A stretch of DNA of 64,000 bases from Venturia oleaginea. Taxonomy: Eukaryota; Ascomycota; Dothideomycetes; Venturiales; Venturiaceae. The stretch covers positions 238,391 to 302,390 of the forward strand of contig JABMLP010000033.1 in the NCBI GenBank assembly GCA_013176395.1, in the 5' to 3' direction. The notes under the pieces were generated by a model. The model had not been told where the DNA came from. It did no database searches and saw nothing but the letters and a program-made list of their open reading frames with translations. Of this stretch, positions 1-14,119 are shown piece by piece. Positions within the stretch are counted from its first letter, which is position 1, and each line of letters begins with the position of its first letter. Both the position numbers and the translations under genes were made by a program.

Positions 1-54
1 CGTGTTCCACCACCGAGCTGGTCAACCCACCGAGCTGGTCAAAAAGGCTTGGCA
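1..54. repeat. left terminal inverted repeat of pogo element
   Basis: Pairs with 1801-1855 in reverse complement. It holds two direct copies of CACCGAGCTGGTCAA about 17 bp apart, and the right end holds the matching pair, so each end has a duplicated putative transposase-binding site. Confidence 0.85.
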
Positions 55-82
55 CGACCAACTCATGTTACGACTCTTCAAT

Positions 83-1775
83 TTAATCGCTATTGACAAT
101 AGATTCCAAGTCCGTCGTGCTGCTATCTGATTCAGATGATATCTCGATATCTTTTTTACAAGTTCGCGCATTATGCCCAGTTGCGCCGCAGTTCCCACAG
201 CGCCGTTGAGTTGGTCGGGCTGTTTCTTGATCACCACTACCACGAGCCTTCTTCGATCCCTGAGGCGCTACAGACGCCTCTGCAGCGACCTGCGCTGCTG
301 CAGTCCCATACTCTATAGTACCACCTTGCTGGATCCACTTCCTTTTGCACCATTTTCGCTTCGTCATTACTGCCAATTGCTCTTCAAGCTCGCGGTTGCG
401 CGCAACAAGTAGAGCGTTTTGGTGTAGCATCAATTCAGCGCCCTTGACAAGCTGGGAAAAGCCTGCCTGCGCAGTAACTGGTGACCGAGTAAAGGACTCG
501 CTTACGAGCTTGGATTGGGATCCAAATTCAAGAGTATTGCTTGGAGTCTTCGACTGCCACGGCGTCTCCTGCGGTGGGGGTGCTGGTGGGGTACGTAGCC
601 GTACTTCAAGGCGATCCAATACCACCTCCGCGTTGATAGGGACTAGCCCTACCATCTCAAAAGCCTTTCGACAGTTCTCTTCTGTAAACACGTCGAAAAA
701 CGCGTCTTTGAAGGCTGGAAGGAAGCCTTCTTTGTTGATATGGTAGACGAGTCGGCGTGCCAAGTCTCGAACTCGTTGAGAGTACTTGCACTTCAACGGC
801 GAGAAGCAGACCTCATCAAGCCGCTGGAGGATATGCGATGAATGAGGTGGCATACAGAGCGTTATGATCTTATGTTCGAGGCAGTAGTCCTTGAAATCCT
901 GGTTGAGATGGCTCTCATGGCCGTCCAAGATGAGCAGCCTATACCCTCTCACTTGACGCGCCTTTGTATACGCGTCAAAGTGCTTCAACCACTTAAGACC
1001 AAGCGCGTTGTTTGTCCAGCCGTTCTCAGAGACCGAGAGCTTCCAATTCCGTGGTATATCTGCCTCCTCATACCACGCAGAGATGTGAACGCGTCCTTTG
1101 TAGATAATGAAGGGCGGGGTCGCATACCCAGCGGCGTAGATACTCTGGATAACCGTAACCCACTCGCGATTGCCTGGCTGGATCAAATCAGGCCGTGTAC
1201 GTCTTTCAGAAGCTGTGACTACCTTCATTGACCCAATAACGCCCATCTGGAAGCCAATCTCATCAAAGTTGTGCGTATCCTTGTCGTGGATGCCGTACTT
1301 GACTTTAGTATCTGCAACGAGCTTGAACCACGCGCCAATAATCTCTGGGTCTTCCTGTAGTATCCTCTGCCTATCCTTGCCTCGATTGAAGGCCATCTTG
1401 AGCTCATCTGAGCGCGTTACGAACCTCTCAGCCCAGTTTTTCCCTACTGGCTCTCCACCGCGTACACCCAGCAGTTTATCCGCCTTATCTGCCACCTCAT
1501 ATAGCCGGGGCGCAAATCCTCGCAAATCGAGGTCGAGGATGTATTGGACAAGCGTCTGCTCTTCTGTTGCAGTGAGCTTATGGGAGTTTGGGCGAGTTTG
1601 AGATCGAGAGGTAATTCCGCAGAGCCGATCAGAGAGCCTTTGGTGTTTGATGTTTGATGTTGAAGGCTGCAGCAGCGCGCCGTAGGCTTTGAAATTGGCC
1701 AGAGGTATAGGCCTGAAGAGCGAGATCAATTCTGCCTTCTTCTTGAACGGCTATCGCGTTGCGTTGTTGAGACAT
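83..1775 (-). pseudogene. pogo/Fot1-family transposase, N-terminal frameshift
   Basis: DDE-superfamily transposase that would bind and cut the element ends. The long open frame (from about 1729) shows a CENP-B-type helix-turn-helix region, then a DDE domain with the three acidic positions in NFDEIG, LILDGHESH and LQRLDEV. A C-terminal CCHC zinc knuckle (CGNCGATGHNARTC) precedes an acidic/serine tail. The natural start is the ATG at 1775, which begins MSQQRNAIAVQEEG as is usual for the family. That frame is separated from the DDE frame by a 7-bp tandem duplication (TTTGATG twice, 1646-1659); removing one copy would rejoin the frames. Without that repair the protein lacks its normal N-terminus. 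The reading as a recently broken transposase is firm; residual activity is unknown. Confidence 0.88.
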
Positions 1776-1800
1776 TGCGTGTTGAAGAGGATAAGGGCTG

Positions 1801-1855
1801 TGCCAAGGAAAAGCGGCCGGCTCGGTGGTGTGGCCGGCTCGGTGGTGGAATACGT
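1801..1855. repeat. right terminal inverted repeat of pogo element
   Basis: Reverse complement of the left end, with mostly C/T-type differences (GAGCCGG here against GAGCTGG on the left). It ends in ACGT followed by the TA target. Confidence 0.85.
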
Positions 1856-4800
1856 TAAACTATAGGATTATAGTAGTATTCACTTCATCGACACCAACAA
1901 TCTTTTGAAGATCTACATTCGTACAACAAACCTTATCTGGTAATATCCTTCCACACGTGTTATCAAGACATATTATTTTACGAAATGTAGCCGCACACGG
2001 GTTGATTATGCAGACGAGACGATTGGTTGCAATTGCTTCTACACCTGTCATCGTTGTAAGTGGTTGCGACGGAGAAAACGAAGCTTGGGAGAAGGATATA
2101 AACATCAAGCAGAGCTCGCTCGTACGCAAGACTAAGCCAGAAAACACCTCTAGCGCAAATTTAGCTCGCCGCCATAGTGAGTGGACAAAATTGGCACTTG
2201 ATGTCCTATGCATGTAAAAAGAGCTAGTTCGACGTCTAGAAAAGAGTGCACCGCATCGGGTACTTCACCATTGGTTGAGGAAGTTCGGTTGCGAGAAACA
2301 TTGGTTATTAATGTGTTCGCTCCGTATCTCAGTTTCTCAAGCTGCTGGACTGGGCGTGACGAAGCAGTGTATTTCGTGGTCCTGCCGGCGTGGCGCGTAG
2401 TTTCGCCGCTCGATAGCGACAGACAACTGTGACTGGTAGATTTGATATCAAACTTCCAGGAATGACCCAGCAAATTTCAAAGGTCAGTGACTAACGCCCA
2501 GGATCAATTCTTGACCGCTTTCGTTCTGTACATGGTAGACTTAGCTACACACGCTGTTCAGGGAATAAAACAGCTGTCCATGCTTTGGGTAGCAGCGTGA
2601 GTTGTGCTAACTATAAGCCAGCGGCCATGTTTATGTTTCGAGTCCGGCCGGGATATGAGCCTGATTTTGGTTGGTATCGAGGTGTGATTCAGCAGCTGGC
2701 CAAGACCAGGGAAGTATCGCGACCTTGCAAGACAGAAAAGAGGCTTGATTTGTTTATTGCTAGCGACGAAAACAGAGTGCAAGTTGTCCTTGTTCTAGTA
2801 ATGCAATTGATGACCGGGCTAAAGGAGGCGACATTCTGTGCTTCCACGATACGCTGGCTAAAGATTTCGCTGTGTCCCAAGGCTTACCAGCAAAACGACA
2901 AGCACTCCACGTATCAGCCGTGTGCGCAGAAAATGGCGATAAGCGGCGCGTGGGTCTGGTGGAAAAATGGAGGAATGCGCCTGCCTTGTTCCGAGTGTGT
3001 AGGCCAATGAATGTGCGAGCCGGAAGGGAGATGCCTGAGACAATGGTCGGGTGAAGGCGTTAGTGAGTTGGATCAAGTCGGATGTGCGATGCAGGTGTTT
3101 CATTTGAGAAGGGAATGCGAGTGTCAAGGTTGATATGTTCGTGTCCTGACAAGTCGTGGATTCTTTGTCGTACAAGTGGCTGGTTGTACGTGGGATCTGA
3201 CCAGGTTCCAGGCATGTCGGGCTTGTTGAACGGCTGACGACTGGCCATGTACAACTAGTGCTCCGTTCGATGGTGCAGATTGGGAGAGCTTGTCAGACCA
3301 AACTGGGAGTAGAAGTATCAAGGGATGTCCAAAGATTCATATTGCTCCGGGAATTGGTGAAGCGCGGCACAAGCACCCTGTTAGTTAAACACAGGGCTGG
3401 AAGTAGGCACTACCATGTGATGCACTCACTGCGTGTGTGGAGCAAACGGTTTTGGCATGGTTTGGCTGATCACAGATGCTTTTGTTGCATGTGCCGAAAT
3501 GGATATCAGTAGGAGTATTCCCCTACATGAGAGGTGCTGGAATGTTGGAACGGCATAAGAATGAAGAATTATTATTATCCAGACTCTACAAAGCATTCAC
3601 TCCAAGCCAGTCTTTTGAAAGTGTGGTGCAGATACGGAGGGGGCCTAGACATCTTGAAAGACGACTCGGCCCCAGAAATGCACGGCAAGCAACCAACATG
3701 CATCACAAGATGAATTGACGGAAATGCCTCATTGGGTGTTAGCCCAGGAATACCGCCGTCAAAGGGTTGATTTTCCTATGTGGAGGTGAAACCATCCGAT
3801 TTGTCCGATTTTTCACTTTGGAAACAGGCTGTGCGTTATCCGTCATGGTAGTGTAACGTAGTCGGATCGATGGGCGCGGCGGAAGAAGGTGAAGGCTTCA
3901 TGCATCTGACATGGCAGGCGGCAGAAGGTCGACGAGGAGCTGGGGCATCCACTGGCTCAGGGTTGGAACGAGTGGACAAAGCACGAGAGGAGGGTGCTAG
4001 GCAGTGAGATACGCGGCTGATGGGGACACTGGCATCGAATCGAAGATGAGAACACGACTGGGAGGCCGAATGGGCGCACCATGGTATGGATGGTACCTCA
4101 CGCATACACAGTATATAACGGCGAGGAGACCGCAACGGCTCCCCGGCCACCCTGAACGTCATAGGACACAGATTGCTACCTGCCTCGTCCATTATCATGG
4201 TGTGCAGCAGTGAGCAGTCACAACCGTCGAATCTGGGATGAGGGCTAGGAAGGTAAATAGGGTAGCGTCTGTCTGCATCGACCAGTCACTTTGGAAAGAT
4301 GTGGGGTCTGCAGCTCGCATATTCTTGACGAGTCAGCGTATCCCTTGTGTTGGGTCCAGAGTAGCACCCAGCTCTCGGTGCGTACACCATGATTTGACGT
4401 TGATGCCTCCACTCGGATCGGTCCAATGCATAGCAATTTCGACATGCGTTCCTCCGGCTGTGATAGTGAGGCCCGTTCCAAAGCATCGGGGCCTGACATC
4501 TGGAAGCCTGCCACTTCGTTTGTGCATGGCTCGACGTGCCCCTTAGGTCCACCCAGGCCCCAGGCCCCAGGCCCCAGGCCCCACGCCCCACGCCCCACGC
4601 CCCATCTCTCCGAAACCTTCTGTGACCTCCCTCTTGGCTGCCTTCGCCTAGCTTAGCGTGGGCCGCTTCATTTGGGCCTTCTGCGCCTAAGTGAACGCTT
4701 TAATCCAATCCCGGCTGCTGCACCTTCAAACTCGGAGACGACTTATTTTTTCCTACTTGCTTGACCGCTCCTCCAGCTCCCCTCCTGGCTTCCAAGTTCA

Positions 4801-5522
4801 GGTCTGAGCATCCATGACTCTCGTGGACCTCCCCAGATGCGGCACTAACCATGCGCCTTTCCCCCTCAGTCTGATCCCGGAGACAGCAAAGCTTCTCGAT
4901 ATCGGTGCTCTGTGCCGACATCTTTGACCTTGCGCCATCTAACATGCCTACCCGCTACCCGTGCAGCGCTCAGCCACCCCAGAAACATCATGGAGATTGC
5001 TTGGACTTTGTTAGTTGACCCTTGCTATTGGTTCACAGTCATGGCCCTTTTGTCCCTGGCGTGGTATCCATCTCGCAAAGCAAAAGTTTGTCGTCTGCCG
5101 CAATTACTACCTACTCGTGCCACTTATACTTGTTTTCCTTAATTAGTCTTTCCAAGTGAGCGCCGTCTCACAATCCTCTCATCCAACCCTGTCTCTGCAT
5201 CCACATCAAGCCTCTGTAGATTACGGACCTACCGGACCTGACTGGCTGACGTTATAGTCCTCTCTCTCAAGCCTGCCGTTTAACATACCGGACCCGTGTC
5301 TCGTCACTGTTTCTATACTCCATACTGCCACATTGCTCCGTTCTCGTAAATCCACCGCTATACGAGCCACTTCTCGATCAAATCTTAAACGAGGCTATAA
5401 TGAATTCATAACACCAACAGGCTTCTCTTTCTTTTCTACTCTCATACCTCTCTCCTTCGTCATCCACAACCTTCTTACACACATTACAACCTTCACTGAT
5501 TGCACACAACTGATTGCATACA
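1856..5522. other. gene-poor intergenic region
   Basis: I find no reading frame here with a recognisable domain. Frames of 60-140 codons occur on both strands, but they overlap each other and show no conserved motif. The last 400 bases before the next gene are pyrimidine-rich on the plus strand, as in many fungal promoters and 5' leaders. Confidence 0.5.
4552..4603. repeat. 7-bp minisatellite, two variants
   Basis: A run of CCCAGGC units passes directly into CCCACGC units, about seven copies in all. The switch from AGG to ACG is sharp, so each variant probably spread by separate slippage. Confidence 0.9.
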
Positions 5523-6488
5523 ATGGACTATAACCATGATCAAGATATGCAGGAGGTAGCCAATCGAATGGAATCATACAAATTGACTCGACCTTCAAAA
5601 TCCTCTACTGGCCAAACTCCGAAAAGACATTCAGCTCGGATAGAGAAGCCAAGGAGCAACCACCAAAGTCCACGAGCATTGGAAAGACGTCGCACACTCA
5701 CCGCAGTCAAGCAATATGCCTCTCTTGATGATCACTACCGCAAGATGTTTGGACTGGAAGATGAAGAGGAGAGGGAGATTGGCCAGGAACAACACCAAAA
5801 CACCCGGCCTGTCAGCTGGCATCCCTCTTCTTCTCGATGGGCCATTGACGACTATATCATGGTTACTTCACAATCACCAGCGCAAATGATGTATCAACAC
5901 TCAAGCACGTCAATAGACGCATCCGTGGCTACCTACGCCTCTCAAGTCAACAATGCATGGTCTTCCCATATGCATGGTTATCCCGCATCACATCAAACCT
6001 ATGGGACACCGTCATACATGTCTAGCACGTCCCGGCCCGAGTCAACAGATCATACCGAATACCAACAGGTTCACTCTTTACCCGTGCGGTACACCACGCC
6101 GCAAGATCAGTTCTGGGAAGATGATGCAAGAGAGGATTTTCAGAGGGAGCAAAGTACGGAGCTCATCGGGGTGGGACTCTACGATCTACCTGGAACAACC
6201 CTCCCATTCGTGCACACGGGTGGGAAGGGGATGAAATTGGAGGAAACATGGCAGCCACCAGAAGACATGGAAGATGCCGACGCGGATGAAGAAAGCGAGG
6301 ACGAGGAAGAGGAGCCTCCGAGGCCCGAAGACGCACAACTCCCCCAAGCCAGCCTGCCGGTTGTGAACATGTCTGGTCAAAGTCTTCTCTTCGATGGAGA
6401 GGACGCAGGTTTGAAGAACGAATGGTGGTATCACCAACTGAAAAACCCGTTACCACAGGCCGGTACTTTGAGGTATGGATGGATTTAG
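5523..6488 (+). CDS. conserved fungal protein of unknown function
   Basis: Intronless frame of 321 residues starting MDYNHDQDMQEV; an ATG nine bases upstream (5514) is also possible. I see no signal peptide, membrane segment or catalytic motif. The N-terminal third is basic and S/T/R-rich, with a RHSARIEKPR stretch and RRRTLTAVKQYASLDDHYRK. The middle is Q/S/T/Y-rich and probably disordered. The C-terminal third has compact blocks that look conserved: LIGVGLYDLPG, GKGMKLEETWQPPE, an acidic run, NMSGQSLLFDGED and NEWWYHQLKNP ending GYGWI. From memory, similar blocks occur in an uncharacterised Pezizomycotina family, but I could not check this. The upstream leader is CT-rich and LAS1 follows 307 bp downstream on the same strand. 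Function unknown. Confidence 0.75.
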   Translation: MDYNHDQDMQEVANRMESYKLTRPSKSSTGQTPKRHSARIEKPRSNHQSPRALERRRTLTAVKQYASLDDHYRKMFGLEDEEEREIGQEQHQNTRPVSWHPSSSRWAIDDYIMVTSQSPAQMMYQHSSTSIDASVATYASQVNNAWSSHMHGYPASHQTYGTPSYMSSTSRPESTDHTEYQQVHSLPVRYTTPQDQFWEDDAREDFQREQSTELIGVGLYDLPGTTLPFVHTGGKGMKLEETWQPPEDMEDADADEESEDEEEEPPRPEDAQLPQASLPVVNMSGQSLLFDGEDAGLKNEWWYHQLKNPLPQAGTLRYGWI

Positions 6489-6795
6489 CGTTTCGGAACC
6501 TTTTTGTTTGATTTACAGCGTGGAGTTGGGATTTCTTGACCTTCTGCATATATACCCGTCGATGCTTTGTAGACATCGATAACATGCAGCGACATCACAC
6601 TCTGTAGAATAGCAGTGTTCCCCAACAATTAGACTATACACGCAGGGTTCCCAATGATGATCGTTCAAGTCAGGATCACGTGCCTATCCCTGTCCGAATC
6701 CTCCGCCTCTGCGAACTTTTATTTGACAACCACTCTTCCTCTTCATCTACAACCTTGAATCCATTACCACTGCATTACAAATCCTCTCCACGGGT

Positions 6796-8398
6796 ATGCC
6801 GAGGCCCAATATTAGGCCGTGGCGCGATCACGCCGAGCTTCTCTCAGTGCGTAAACTGCTGTACGCTGAGACGGACACGAACAACCCTGAAACTCTTTTC
6901 GGGTCCCAGCGTCTGGGTGTGAACATTGTAAGTCTTTGTCCATCGTTTACAATATATGTATTTCCATGTCCGAGCTCTTCCCAGCCTGCAGGAACACCGC
7001 GTCTCATTTCGTATTCCTGTTTCGCTTCTTTTCCAATAACGGCAGTGCATATGTTGGCCAAGCACCTGTGCATCAAATCCGACATATTTCCACTGGCGGA
7101 GAAACGCTTACCACGTCCATTTTTTAGGTCAACACTTGGAAACGCCGTTGCCGCGTGCCACATTACATCGACTTTACTGCAGTGCTGATTGATGCTCGGC
7201 TTCAGCACAATGTCGAGCAGCATTCGACCTTCACTATTCGGGCAATATACTCGACCGCTTTCGCGCGTTTTGTCACGGGTACTTGCGATATGGGGCAGAA
7301 TAGTGCTAGCAAGCGATCCATGTACGAGATGGCCGAAGACAAGGATATGCCCGAGAAGTGGGTGGAGCTTCGCCATGAGATCACGCATGGGGAAATCCCA
7401 GATCTGCGTATCCTCGAGCTTTCCGTAGATGCGGCTCTCTCGTGGTTGTGGGATAGGTTCTGGACCAAACTGGACGCACCTGTGGAAGCAAACTCCGAAG
7501 CACAGACTGATATCCGCACCGTTCTCGCATCGTTTGTGAGCAGGCGCAAAGATGAAATCAAACTGAGTCAATCTACGAGTCACGAGTTATGCGTTACAAC
7601 GACGAGAAAATTGCTCCGGATATGTAAGAGCAATGAGATCGGCATGGATCAGCTGATCTCGGTTTTGCTCGAGGATAGGCTGATGTTACGAGTACCGTCT
7701 CAAATGCAGTAAGTTTCATCGAACTTGAAGTGACCAATTCCTCTATATTAAGGCTAAGTCCCTCCAGGTCAGAGTTCAATATGAAGCCCGCCTATATGAT
7801 CTGGGATGATCTGCTTCAATCAATTGCATCCAGGAGCCGATCGTTCCACTCCACACTTACCCAGAGTTTGCTAAAAGACATTACCCACGGCTCTATGGAT
7901 ACAGAAGACATCACCCGGAAGAGAGCACTAACCGAATGGCTTCTTCACCTGGTCACAACGACTTCGTGGCAGAAGACTTTGCAATCTTTAGATCAACTTC
8001 GCGACAGGATCATGGAGCAGTGCGTCACGTATCCAGATATTTGGAGCAAAAGGCTGGCTCGCGCGGTGCTCGATAAATCCGACAATGATTTTCAGGAGCA
8101 GTGGGAACCGTATTTCGAGACATCGTTTCTTGACATTGGTTCAGAGGATGAAGTTCCACCCCCGCGATTTGGCCCAAGCAACGTTCGCAACGAACCAACA
8201 AAGGCCAACAATCACAAGCCTAATATCGCCGGCTTACCTACCACGATAGAACCCCACAAGAACCGGAGCCCCCCTTCAGACATCAAACGTAAGGCACCAA
8301 GCGTCAATCCACACAGTGGTTGGCGTCTCTGGGAGGGTGGTTGGTTACCCAAACCCATCGGTTTCCCATATCCTCATCTAGAAGAAAAACAATTATAG
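6796..8398 (+). CDS. LAS1: Las1-family pre-rRNA (ITS2) endoribonuclease
   Basis: Las1 is the HEPN-type nuclease that, with the kinase Grc3, cuts ITS2 during 60S ribosome maturation in the nucleus. Three exons: 6796-6927, 7128-7708, 7768-8398. The introns run GTAAGT to TTTTTAG (200 nt) and GTAAGT to CTCCAG (59 nt), and splicing gives a 447-residue protein. For the second intron, acceptors at 7752 and 7758 also keep frame. The N-terminus has the family signature RPWRDHAELLSVRKLLY, then NTWKRRCRVPHYIDFTAVL. The HEPN catalytic motif RHxxxH is intact as RHEITH (R126, H127, H131). The C-terminus carries GWRLWEGGWLPKPIG, which resembles the tail that contacts Grc3. A charged, low-complexity linker separates the two. 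The gene looks fully functional and single-copy. Confidence 0.93.
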
Positions 8399-8923
8399 AA
8401 ATGTGTGCATTCCCCGGACCGATCTTTCACAATTGACAAGACTTGCGAGACGCACCGCCTCTCAATCGAGGTTATTGCTAATCGCTTGGCAACGAGAGCT
8501 CATCTCACTTACACAGTCAGCATCGGCATACGTCCCGGTTATGTTTGCTGCAGTGGATACTCGGCCGATGTTGTTCAATTGATTGCAGCCTTTTTGATCA
8601 GAAAGGAAGGTGAAGGACAACGAAAAGATAAGCCCTGCATCGTTGGTTGTAAAACTTGTGATAAAGCGGGAAAACATGCATGCGGAACTAGCAAGCGAAA
8701 TGATCATCACTGAATCTGGACGAAATTCGACAATATCGATCCTCTAAAGATAACTATGCGTATGATTGCGTTGAGCGGACACACTCTATAGAGAAAAATG
8801 GGCCAATATTCGAATTTAAGATGGCAACCAGGCGTCTGTTATATCAATTTGCCCTCCCTACTTGGAATGAATTGTTGAATAGCAACTTGCGATTGCCCCG
8901 GCGCATTATTCGCGGGAAGAAAA
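8399..8923. other. intergenic spacer
   Basis: I see nothing beyond the LAS1 3' flank and the amidase promoter. Short frames here show no domain. Confidence 0.5.
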
Positions 8924-11160
<2,237 letters not shown>

Positions 11161-11502
11161 GGTGGATCACTTTTTATGAGGAGTTCATTTCTTGGTAAAT
11201 TATAGAATGGAGTGGATGTAGCTAGATACCCAATGCTTTTCACAAAGGATCGACCTGGTGGTTCGGCTGCGATTTTGCCCAAAGATCCAAGAAGAGGTTG
11301 GCCGACTTCTAGAAGTTTGAGAAACAATGTTCAAAATGTCCACATCGCGGATCTGGCCTCACCATTTGTTACGACATCATCGAGCGCAAATTAGAACTAA
11401 ACATTAACCAAACAAATCCACGCCGTGAAGCGTCCGTCTACAAGAGGGTAATAAGCACACTCATCATCCAATACCAACCTACCTACTTCCCCCCAACACC
11501 CC
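11161..11502. other. convergent 3' intergenic region
   Basis: Shared 3' flank of two convergent genes. No gene seen. Confidence 0.6.
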
Positions 11503-12810
11503 TCACAGAGTCCGATCCTCAATCCACCCATGCACAACCTTGGCAATCTCAAGGTTATTCTTCTCCAAGAACATAAAGTGCCCATTCCCTTCAATTCCCA
11601 GATCGTCGAGCTTAATCCAGTCCGGTTCGACACCAGCTTGTATCAAGAAATCGATTATGCAGTGGTCGTAGGTGATATGCGGTGATGCGGCACCGGTAAC
11701 GAGGGCGTAGGGAACCTTGGCGATATTGGGTAATTGATGGGTGGGTGAGGATTGGATAATACACGAGCGGAGAGACAGGGTGTCGTTACCGACTTTGATG
11801 GCTTTGAGATCGCTTGAGTTACGGATGGCGGGGATGTAGGTGAGTGCGGTGGTTGTTAAACCATATGGACGTGCTGAGGTACGGCCTACGGCTGGGACGG
11901 TGGAGTTGCCTACGTAGGATTGGAATGAGGTGTTTCCTGGTTCTAGGTTTATGTTTCCCTTGATGAGATGGGGACATTCATCGCTGAGGAGGATGGGGTA
12001 TGTGCAGCCGATGGAGTGGCAGATTGTGAAGCTGGGTCCGATGAGGTGTAGGAGGGCACAGCCGTCGGTACGCATTGTTAGTTCCTGGATTGTCAGGTTT
12101 GTTGTTATTGGGAGGAAGGAAGCCATGAAGGCGTCGAAGATTGGATCTCCTTTTGTTCCATTCTGTACGTGTTATTAGCATAAGGCAGTGGGAAACAAGG
12201 ACATTGTGCTCACGCCTGGCCATTGGGTATGGTTCTGTGACTGCGGATAAGGATTGATGATCTCTGGCGCCGTGTAGGCATTCCGTGTAATGATATCTGT
12301 CGTCGACAACTTCATAGGCCAGGTATCGAGATCACTCTGGCTGCCTCTGCCCATCCCAGTCTGATCAACGATGTAGACCATGCATCGTTCTTTGATAAAG
12401 TACGAAGCCCATCCTGCTCGATTGTCCGGCGTATTAAGCCATGCCTGTGCTTCTCTTAGCTTGACGACAAGCCTGAGACTGAAGAATGGCACGAACCGCT
12501 CCTGAAGGTACACCGGCCGTGAATAGCACAATGGGATGAGGTTTCGTAGCCCCGCCAAGAGGAGTCAATTTCTCCACGTACATCTGATCCACCAGGATAC
12601 TCTGTTGGAGGGCTGCATTGAGCTGATACCGTCCGCCGATGTAGGAGTAATCCCTCGAGTACGCGGCTTCCCGAGACCGGCAATGTGGACTGATGGCATT
12701 GATTCAATACATTGATCATCAGTGTATGCTGCCTGCTCAGTACTGATCTCCTCGTCGCAGAAGACTGAGGCAACAAAGCATGCCAGGGCACCAATGATGG
12801 AAGGTAACAT
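11503..12810 (-). CDS. secreted alpha/beta-hydrolase (esterase/lipase-like)
   Basis: Predicted extracellular serine hydrolase of about 372 residues; substrate unknown. Four minus-strand exons: 12810-12744, 12666-12514, 12452-12214, 12162-11503. The last intron (GTGAGC to TACAG, 51 nt) is clear. The first two (77 and 61 nt) were chosen to keep frame, and their acceptors could shift by a few bases. A signal peptide (MLPSIIGALACFVASVFC) leads into YIGGRYQLN and DQMYVEKLTPLGG. The block LNTPDNRAGWASYF followed by YIVDQTGMGRGSQ is characteristic of this fungal hydrolase group. The nucleophile elbow is CHSIG with Ser203, where GHSQG would be usual. The catalytic His348 lies in GNGHFMFLEKN near the C-terminus. 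Convergent with the amidase; both are probably secreted degradative enzymes. Confidence 0.82.
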
Positions 12811-13757
12811 CCTTGAGGTCCCGGTTATTCGGTCTGCTCACCAAGGATAGGCTCACAAAGGGAATGGTCGTAAGGCTATATAGGCCTGCCTAGCACAGAA
12901 GATGCAAATCCCGAGGCGACGTCAGTCTTCATAGCTCTTCATATGCGGCTTTCACGCCGTACACGGCGATCGCCATGCGAAATTGAGATTCCGATGCAAT
13001 GACGGGAAAGGCATCTTGTAACCATGAATATAGAGGCGGCGGTACGAAACACCCGCGAGATGTATGTACTCGTCGTCCTGCAAGCTGTCGAGTCGTCAAG
13101 AAGTCTCGATGGCGGTGCCGCACGGGTTTCCTTGAGGATCAATTTCGACGCCTCGAAGCTTTTCCTTCTCCCAATCCTCGGAATTCGCCACAGGCAGGAT
13201 TCGTCCTGCTTTTTTGATGTTGGTGGAAAGTTATGATGGAGCCCTGTGGACACCGAGACGCGTAAGAGACGGGAAGTAAATATATGGGATGGGGACGGGA
13301 GGTTGATGGGGCCATGCCCGGCGAGTTAGCGGAGTCGCCTGTTTGGGACGAGGGCTGGCGCTGGCGCAACAAATTTTCAACGACACCAAGACCCCTCCTC
13401 TTCTCCATATCTTTTCATTTTTTTTCCCTTCGCCTCTCCGTCGCGCCTCGAATGCCTTTCTTTTTCCGATGTCTTCTTCCGATCTCAGAGCATGAGATTC
13501 ACTTTAACAGGAGTGCAAGATTGACGAAACTGTTGTCATGTTTGTCATCCTATTTTCGTTGATCGGGCTTCGATTTGGGCTTCTCGAAGAAATCAGCGGA
13601 GATTTGTCCGGTGAAGAAGTGGCCCGGCCATCTTCGAAACGCCCTATGACCGCTTCTACAGTGCATTCCCATGCGAGATATCCCGAATTCCCCAGGAACA
13701 AGGTAACGCGGTATGGTCAACTCCCTCCATCACACTAATGACTATCTTATGGAACAT
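12811..13757. other. intergenic region left of the retrotransposon block
   Basis: Contains the promoter of the hydrolase and a CT-rich stretch (13380-13450). A short frame at 13538-13735 and an opposing one at 13701-13504 show no recognisable domain. Gypsy-1 begins at 13758, so any gene reaching that point would be cut. Confidence 0.5.
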
Positions 13758-13931
13758 TGTCACGGCAGCGATAGGATGTATAGAATGAACTTAGGGTTAA
13801 TAGAATTTACGGTAGAGAGCGAGTTACTACGAGGGCGCGAAGATATCGCGCCTTAGCCACAATGTGGCTAAGCCGATACGCCCGAGCCATGAAGTAACGT
13901 GACGGCAAAGGAGCCATGCCGTGCCGTCACA
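13758..13931 (-). repeat. 3' LTR of Gypsy-1
   Basis: 174 bp, homologous to 22379-22542. It contains the palindromic stretch CTTAGCCACAATGTGGCTAA seen in both LTRs. Relative to the other LTR it carries an insertion near its element-internal end and a deletion after AGGGTT. Confidence 0.88.
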
Positions 13932-13953
13932 TTACCCCCCCCCCCCAAAAAAA
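13932..13953 (-). other. polypurine tract of Gypsy-1
   Basis: On the minus strand a T7-G12 run followed by TAA abuts the 3' LTR. It is the expected plus-strand primer site. Confidence 0.7.
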
Positions 13954-14119
13954 GAAAGCCCAGTTATCCCGAGAGGAATCAACTTGGCTGGCCACATTGC
14001 TAGCAAAACATATACCAAACGCCCCTTCAATCTGAATCCCTACTGCCATTGATTTGAGAATACAAAACACCCATAGCTGGAAGGAGAGAAAGGACTCAAA
14101 GGAGCAAAAGGCCCATAGC

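Larger units (their letters stand above)
1..1855 (-). mobile_element. pogo/Fot1-type Tc1-mariner DNA transposon
   Basis: A cut-and-paste DNA transposon carrying one transposase gene on the minus strand. The ends are inverted repeats of about 54 bp; the right end reads ACGTATTCCACCACCGAG inward and matches the left end apart from scattered transitions. TA follows the right end at 1856-1857, the expected target dinucleotide of the family. The left end starts at position 1, so the outermost base or two and the left TA lie outside the window. The transposase frame is broken, so this copy is probably not autonomous, although its ends look usable in trans. Confidence 0.9.

Noticed and set aside
2585..3010. 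141-codon plus-strand frame as a gene
   Set aside because: No domain, no splice pattern, overlaps frames of similar length on the other strand.
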